This document shows positions 16,578 to 20,776 of a stretch of DNA of 20,776 nucleotides, piece by piece. Source of the stretch: DATDRQ01 sp035291645 (GTDB lineage: Bacteria; Chloroflexota; Anaerolineae; Anaerolineales; UBA4823); assembly GCA_035291645.1 (NCBI GenBank), contig DATDRQ010000224.1:1-20776 (forward strand). The letters run 5' to 3'. The notes below the pieces were generated by a model, which did no database searches, was not told where the DNA came from, and worked only from the letters and a program-made list of their open reading frames with translations. Position numbers and translations under genes: made by a program. The first letter of the stretch is position 1. Each line of letters starts with the position of its first letter.

Positions 16578-17753
16578 ATGGGCATCAAACGGGTGGTAGT
16601 CATTGTCCTTGATAGCGTGGGCTGCGGTGATGCACCAGATGCGGCGGATTACGGCGATCTAGGTGCTAATACATTGGGCCATATCAGCTACGCTGTTGGC
16701 GGTCTGGCGCTGCCGAATATGGGCAGAATGGGTCTGGGAAACCTCACTGATATCAAAGGGGTGCCACAGGATAGAAATAGCGCAGGTGCGTTTGGTCGCA
16801 TGACGGAGGTCAGCGCAGGCAAGGATACCACAACCGGTCATTGGGAACTGGGTGGTGTGATCTTGGACAAACCTTTCCCGGTAAATCCTGATGGTTTCCC
16901 CCCAGATTTAATGGAGGCTTTCGAACAGATGATCGGGCGAGCCACCTTGGGAAACTATCCGGCCTCTGGCACCGAGATCATCAAAGAGTTGGGGGAAGAA
17001 CATGTACGCACCGGTAGTCCGATTATCTATACCTCAGCCGATAGCGTATTCCAGGTAGCAGCCCATGAAGAGATCATCCCAGTAGCTGAGCTATACCGGA
17101 TCTGCCGGATTGCTCGCGATCTGCTTACCGGCGAGAAAGCCGTCGGACGGGTTATCGCCAGGCCTTTTATCGGGACGACTGGCAGTTTTATCCGCACAGA
17201 AAACCGCAAGGATTTCAGCCTGGAACCGCCTGCGGAAACGATCCTGGACGTGTTGAAGGCTGCCGGGAAGCAGGTCATGGGCGTTGGAAAAATCGAGGAT
17301 ATCTTCGCTCATCGCGGCCTGACACAGAGCAACCACACAGGAAACAATATGGAAGGCGTCGATGCCATCCTGGATTTTCTACATCAGGAAGACGATGGCC
17401 TGATCTTCGCTAACCTGGTCGATTTTGACAGCCTGTACGGGCACCGCAATAATCCACGGGGATATGCGGTTGCACTGGAGGCATTCGACCGGCGCCTGCC
17501 GGAGATCTGCGAACGGCTGCGGGCGGATGAGATCTTGTTCATCACCGCTGATCATGGCAACGATCCCACTACTCCCGGAACCGATCATACCCGCGAACGC
17601 GTCCCTCTTCTAGTCTCCGGGCGTTTGGTCAGGTCGGCTAACGATGTGGGGACCTGCAGTTCCTTCAGCGATCTGGCTGCGACCATCGCAGACCTGTTCG
17701 ACATTTCCTGGGCTGGGGCTGGGAGTTCTTTCGGATCAAAACTTCTCTGGTGA
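16578..17753 (+). CDS. deoB: Phosphopentomutase
   Basis: DeoB interconverts ribose-1-phosphate and ribose-5-phosphate (also the deoxy forms), linking nucleoside salvage with the pentose phosphate pathway in the cytoplasm. Its 391 residues are the usual length. The family motifs are intact: Asp12 in VIVLDSVGCGDAPDA, the phosphorylated Thr region GKDTTTGHWE (Thr84-86), Asp282/Asp284 and His289 in VDFDSLYGH, Asp325-His326 in ADHGND and His337 in GTDHTRE. These are the two-manganese ligands of the alkaline phosphatase superfamily. ATG 16578 follows AGGAG, which overlaps the stop of the upstream membrane gene, so deoB is read as the last gene of the glycan operon. This setting is unusual, since deoB normally travels with nucleoside phosphorylase or deoxyribose genes, none of which is visible here. 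Confidence 0.96.
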   Translation: MGIKRVVVIVLDSVGCGDAPDAADYGDLGANTLGHISYAVGGLALPNMGRMGLGNLTDIKGVPQDRNSAGAFGRMTEVSAGKDTTTGHWELGGVILDKPFPVNPDGFPPDLMEAFEQMIGRATLGNYPASGTEIIKELGEEHVRTGSPIIYTSADSVFQVAAHEEIIPVAELYRICRIARDLLTGEKAVGRVIARPFIGTTGSFIRTENRKDFSLEPPAETILDVLKAAGKQVMGVGKIEDIFAHRGLTQSNHTGNNMEGVDAILDFLHQEDDGLIFANLVDFDSLYGHRNNPRGYAVALEAFDRRLPEICERLRADEILFITADHGNDPTTPGTDHTRERVPLLVSGRLVRSANDVGTCSSFSDLAATIADLFDISWAGAGSSFGSKLLW

Positions 17754-17789
17754 TGAAGTCTTCCAGATTTTTTTGGGAAGGATTTCCTA

Positions 17790-17818
17790 TCGACTCCGCC
17801 GGTTTGAGGGGATATTAT
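17790..17818 (+). promoter_or_regulatory. Candidate promoter upstream of the PQQ-propeller gene
   Basis: TCGACT (17790-17795) and TATTAT (17813-17818) are spaced by exactly 17 bases, matching four and five of six consensus positions. It would give a leader of roughly 195 bases before ATG 18021, containing both inverted repeats listed below. Motif evidence only. Confidence 0.3.
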
Positions 17819-17898
17819 AGGGCGGTCGTAGAGATAGCTGTCACAGGATCTGTTTTCTCCGTTATGCTTCTGCGCATTGGAATGAACGGCTGCCGAAA

Positions 17899-17910
17899 GC
17901 CAGCGCTGGC
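17899..17910. repeat. Perfect 12-base palindrome GCCAGCGCTGGC
   Basis: The sequence equals its own reverse complement and lies in the middle of the deoB downstream gap. It may be an operator, but a GC-rich palindrome of this size can also occur by chance. Confidence 0.4.
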
Positions 17911-17967
17911 GATGCCTTAAGTTGGGCGCGGTTTCCGGACCACGCGTTAGGGTGCGAAGCCCGTCGT

Positions 17968-17991
17968 ATCAAAAAAGATATGCATTTTGAT
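17968..17991. repeat. Spaced inverted repeat ATCAAAA-N10-TTTTGAT
   Basis: Two perfect seven-base arms flank a ten-base spacer, 29 bases before ATG 18021 and 17 bases before its likely Shine-Dalgarno. The AT-rich dyad stands out against GC-rich surroundings and could be a repressor or activator site, or an RNA hairpin in the leader. Confidence 0.4.
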
Positions 17992-18020
17992 TCTCATCGT
18001 GTACGTTCAGGGTCATGTGA

Positions 18021-20776
18021 ATGGTGAAGAATTGGGCAGGGAAACCAATTTGGGTTGTCTTTTCCATTCTGCTTATCCTGGCAGTCGGATCGTTTGCAAT
18101 CCTGGTTACAGGCGATGCAACCCTGGCCCAAATCCAGGGCACAGAAGGCCTGGATCAGGTCTTCATCCCCATCGCGGATAGGCCCAGGGAACCCAATTGG
18201 CCGATGGCGGGGGCGAATCCGCAGCGCACTTCCTGGAACCTGGAAGAGGTGCAGGGAAGGCTAAAGCCTCTTTGGTACCGGCCGATTGAACCTTTTATTC
18301 TGGACAAAGTCCAGATCGTGGCAGCCCTCGGCAACCTGTATATTTCCACAGCCCGGGGGTTATACGCCCTGGACGCTGCAACAGGAGCGGAAAAGTGGGT
18401 TTACCCAACCGAGCTCCCACTCGGCCATTCGCCTACCATTCACCAACTGACCGCTTACGTAGGTGGTTTCGACCGGAAGATCCACGCAATCAACGCCCTC
18501 AGCGGCAAAGGGCTGTGGACTTTCGAAGCGGGAGCCGGGTTCGATACAAACCCGCTGGTTGCCGAAGGCCTGGTTCTGGCCGGGAACCGGGATGGTTACT
18601 TCTACGCCATCCGCGCGGATGGATTTAACTCCGGAGAATTGGCCTGGAAATTTAAAACTGGCGGGCCGATCCATTTCTCAGCCGCGTACAAAGACGGCGT
18701 CGTTTATTTCGCCTCTGATGACAGCCATGCCTATGCCTTAACTGCGGAAACCGGCCGGCTCGTCTGGAAGTCGGGGAAATTGCCAGGCTCCGGATTTCAT
18801 TCATGGTGGCCCGTGGTCTACCAGGATTGGGTAATCTTCCCGGGTAGCAATAACTACCGAGGAGCTGTTAAGCCTGGTGACACACTCTCCTACCATACCC
18901 TCGAGCTGGCCGATGTTTACCCGAATTACCGGGCAGACCCGCGCGGAACATTCGTCGGTCCGTTGGGAAATGAGCCGGGGGATTGGGCTCCTCGAACGCC
19001 AACGATCAACACCAGCAGACCGACTGTTACCAGCCAAGGCAGCACCACACCAATCACGGAGTACTTCGAGAATGATGGCCGCGTCGACCTTTCTCGCCAT
19101 GACCATAAACCCTGGCGGCGAACTTATTTTGTGCTGAACCGGTTTAATGGAAAAGAACTGACTTTCGACTCTGATCATGACGGAAATCCGGAATATGCGC
19201 CGATCCTGTGGTTTGGCACGCACGGTACCGGAAACCGTTACCCGCCCGTGGTCGGTTCCGATGGGGTGATCTACCAACCCAGCAACTTTATGTCCGATTC
19301 GAGCATTGCCGGTGGCAATATCGTCGGATGGAAAATTGGGACGCCACATATCAGTCTCCTGAGTAAAGGTTGGAGTGCAGTCGACGAACCCATGGCGCTC
19401 TCCGCTGGAGGGAATTTAATCTACATCAAGCGGATTTGTGACCGCCTCGCTGGATCGATTAATTACGCCATCCCCGCAGCTGATTTGGGTTCCGGCCGGG
19501 GGGTACAGGGGAGTGTAGATCGCGGCTGGTCATACTTCGAGTACAACCTGCCGGAATTGGTCCCAGGATATAACACCTTGTTCTACCCTGGAGATCCTTA
19601 TGATCTTCACCGCATGCCGGCCTACGGAGTCCGGAATGGAAGTTACGGTTGCCACGGCGATGAGAATCCGCCTATAGCATACCGGGGAAGGGTGTATGTC
19701 CAGAACAGTAACTCGATCATAGCATTTTCGATAAATGCCGATCGGCCGGCGCGCCTGCCCTTATTAAGAACGGTCATAATCCAGAACGCGGATATCAATG
19801 CTTCCGAGGCTACCCTCAAATCCATCCTTACCTCGGAAGTCGAGAAGATCCTGGCAGCCGGTCATCTCCGGCCTGGTTACTACAGCAGTGGATTGTTCGA
19901 TCACTATGGTGATCGGCGTTGTGGTTCCGTTTTATCCGATTATTTTAGCAATCCGGCCGAGACACTAATCACTCTCCTGGATGCCCTGCCTTATCTCTCC
20001 CCAGACCTCCAGACCAGGACGAGAGTCTATCTCCAGAGCGAATTCAGCAAGTATCCGCCGTACAAATACACGCACATAGGTTGGAGGGATGGCGCACCAC
20101 GCGAAGTCTTCTACCTGCCGCCGGAAGTTGAGGCAGACCGGCTCAAGTTCGGCCCCCAAACCGAGGTATTTGGATTCGAGGGTTGGAGCTTCAATCCGAT
20201 CGGCTTTTATGCAATGTGGAAATATGCCCAGGTATTCGGCAACGCGAAGGGTATCTTCGATGCTGGCAAGGTAAAGCTGGAGTCTCCTCCTCCAAACAGT
20301 TTCTTGCTGGAAATGCCGCACGTTCATAACGCGTATATAGCCGGATATTGGGGCTATCTCGAGCTAGAAGATATGGCTGGTTACTCAGAATCTCGAGCTG
20401 TGAGGAATGAACTGAACAGGTTGCTTCAACTCCGCAAGGATAATTTCTCTAAAGAAATCCCTGAGATTTACTTTCAGGATAGGAACAGACATTATTGCCG
20501 CGCTCTGGGCGGTTCACGGAATTTTATGTACCTGGTTCCAGAACTGGCTACTTTCCTACGCGAGAATGCAGCTCCCAAGGTACAAGCGGCCGTCGAAGAA
20601 TTCGAACGCGATCTTCCATACTGGTTTGCGTCAAAAATTGAGGCGACTTACGGAGAAGGCTCAACCAACCATCTTTATGACACCAATGCTCTCTTCCAGG
20701 CGAGGGCGTTGATCTTACAGCAGCCGCGCAGTGAGCTGGTCAAGTACCTGGATGTGCCAGCTTTTCAGGTAGGCGA
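18021..20776 (+). CDS. Secreted PQQ-type beta-propeller protein with helical C-terminal region (3' end outside window)
   Basis: The frame from ATG 18021 is open for 918 codons to the window edge without a stop. An in-frame TGA (18018-18020) directly precedes the ATG, and AGGGT lies seven bases upstream. The N-terminus has a signal peptide or anchor (VVFSILLILAVGSFAIL), possibly cleaved after TLA at residue 36. Residues about 105-255 contain at least four PQQ/outer-membrane-propeller repeats: ARGLYALDAATGAEKWVY, VGGFDRKIHAINALSGKG, GNRDGYFYAIRADG, SDDSHAYALTAETGRLVW. More propeller-like blades continue to about residue 520. From about residue 600 the protein is largely helical (LTSEVEKILAAGHLRPGYY, YGEGSTNHLYDTNALFQAR), recalling alpha-toroid carbohydrate-active enzymes, though I could not assign a family. 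PQQ-type blades often only form a scaffold, so cofactor binding is not implied. Likely role is extracytoplasmic polysaccharide binding or processing. Confidence 0.85.
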   Translation, partial: MVKNWAGKPIWVVFSILLILAVGSFAILVTGDATLAQIQGTEGLDQVFIPIADRPREPNWPMAGANPQRTSWNLEEVQGRLKPLWYRPIEPFILDKVQIVAALGNLYISTARGLYALDAATGAEKWVYPTELPLGHSPTIHQLTAYVGGFDRKIHAINALSGKGLWTFEAGAGFDTNPLVAEGLVLAGNRDGYFYAIRADGFNSGELAWKFKTGGPIHFSAAYKDGVVYFASDDSHAYALTAETGRLVWKSGKLPGSGFHSWWPVVYQDWVIFPGSNNYRGAVKPGDTLSYHTLELADVYPNYRADPRGTFVGPLGNEPGDWAPRTPTINTSRPTVTSQGSTTPITEYFENDGRVDLSRHDHKPWRRTYFVLNRFNGKELTFDSDHDGNPEYAPILWFGTHGTGNRYPPVVGSDGVIYQPSNFMSDSSIAGGNIVGWKIGTPHISLLSKGWSAVDEPMALSAGGNLIYIKRICDRLAGSINYAIPAADLGSGRGVQGSVDRGWSYFEYNLPELVPGYNTLFYPGDPYDLHRMPAYGVRNGSYGCHGDENPPIAYRGRVYVQNSNSIIAFSINADRPARLPLLRTVIIQNADINASEATLKSILTSEVEKILAAGHLRPGYYSSGLFDHYGDRRCGSVLSDYFSNPAETLITLLDALPYLSPDLQTRTRVYLQSEFSKYPPYKYTHIGWRDGAPREVFYLPPEVEADRLKFGPQTEVFGFEGWSFNPIGFYAMWKYAQVFGNAKGIFDAGKVKLESPPPNSFLLEMPHVHNAYIAGYWGYLELEDMAGYSESRAVRNELNRLLQLRKDNFSKEIPEIYFQDRNRHYCRALGGSRNFMYLVPELATFLRENAAPKVQAAVEEFERDLPYWFASKIEATYGEGSTNHLYDTNALFQARALILQQPRSELVKYLDVPAFQVG

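Larger units (their letters stand above)
17754..18020. other. Intergenic region of 267 bases after deoB
   Basis: This is the longest gene-free stretch of the window. It contains a candidate promoter, a perfect 12-base palindrome and a spaced inverted repeat near its right end. No hairpin followed by a T run was found. The T run at 17768-17774 lies inside the loop of a weak CTTCC/GGAAG pair and does not make a convincing rho-independent terminator. Confidence 0.7.

Noticed and set aside
17754..17790. Possible rho-independent terminator after deoB
   Set aside because: The only pairing (CTTCC with GGAAG) has the T run inside its loop, not after the stem.
18801..19349. Antisense open frame of 182 codons
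   Set aside because: It lies wholly inside the continuous + strand frame of the PQQ-propeller protein, has no recognisable domain, and is explained by codon bias of the sense gene.

Overview
The window is a dense, co-directional block of surface-polysaccharide genes, all on the + strand. No tRNA, rRNA, CRISPR array or insertion sequence is visible. The mix is an ABC-type glycan exporter, ligase/polymerase-like membrane proteins, family 2 glycosyltransferases, and secreted propeller proteins with Pro/Thr/Ser-rich stalks and C-terminal membrane anchors. Together with GC of about 55% in sampled core blocks and frequent TTG/GTG starts, this suggests an environmental bacterium, and my best guess is Chloroflexota (Anaerolineae-like). 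That taxonomic call is inference; no marker gene here proves it.

Layout. 1-105: possible tail of an upstream gene. 106-1989: O-antigen ligase/polymerase-like membrane protein with a TPR tail. 1986-4658: large secreted, membrane-anchored Asp-box (sialidase-like) repeat protein, overlapping its upstream neighbour by ATGA. 4684-6522: alkaline-phosphatase-superfamily phosphodiesterase without a signal peptide. 6524-7399 and 7409-8680: Wzm-type permease and Wzt-type ATPase, the latter with a C-terminal glycan-recognition-type extension. 8694-10187: a second, shorter anchored Asp-box protein. 10276-11229 and 11241-12212: two GT2 enzymes. 12222-12971: sugar-phosphate nucleotidylyltransferase. 13073-14068 and 14040-15122: two more GT2 enzymes. 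15168-16571: second ligase/polymerase-like membrane protein. 16578-17753: phosphopentomutase DeoB. 17754-18020: intergenic region with a candidate promoter and inverted repeats. 18021 to the window end: a secreted PQQ-type beta-propeller protein with a helical C-terminal region, still open at base 20776.

How the genes may work together: the nucleotidylyltransferase would supply an activated sugar, the four GT2 enzymes would build a lipid-linked glycan on the cytoplasmic face, Wzm/Wzt would export it, and the two ligase/polymerase-like proteins would polymerise it or transfer it to a surface acceptor. The anchored Asp-box and propeller proteins would act outside the membrane, possibly binding or processing the glycan. 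This is a family-level reading; the glycan structure cannot be deduced.

The most notable signal is compositional. From about 8160 to about 11280, GC falls to 32-43% in most sampled blocks, against 53-60% in most core blocks. The low-GC stretch begins inside the wzt gene, at the junction between the ATPase domain and the C-terminal substrate-recognition domain. It continues through the second Asp-box protein and one glycosyltransferase and ends near the start of the next. This looks like an exchanged specificity cassette.
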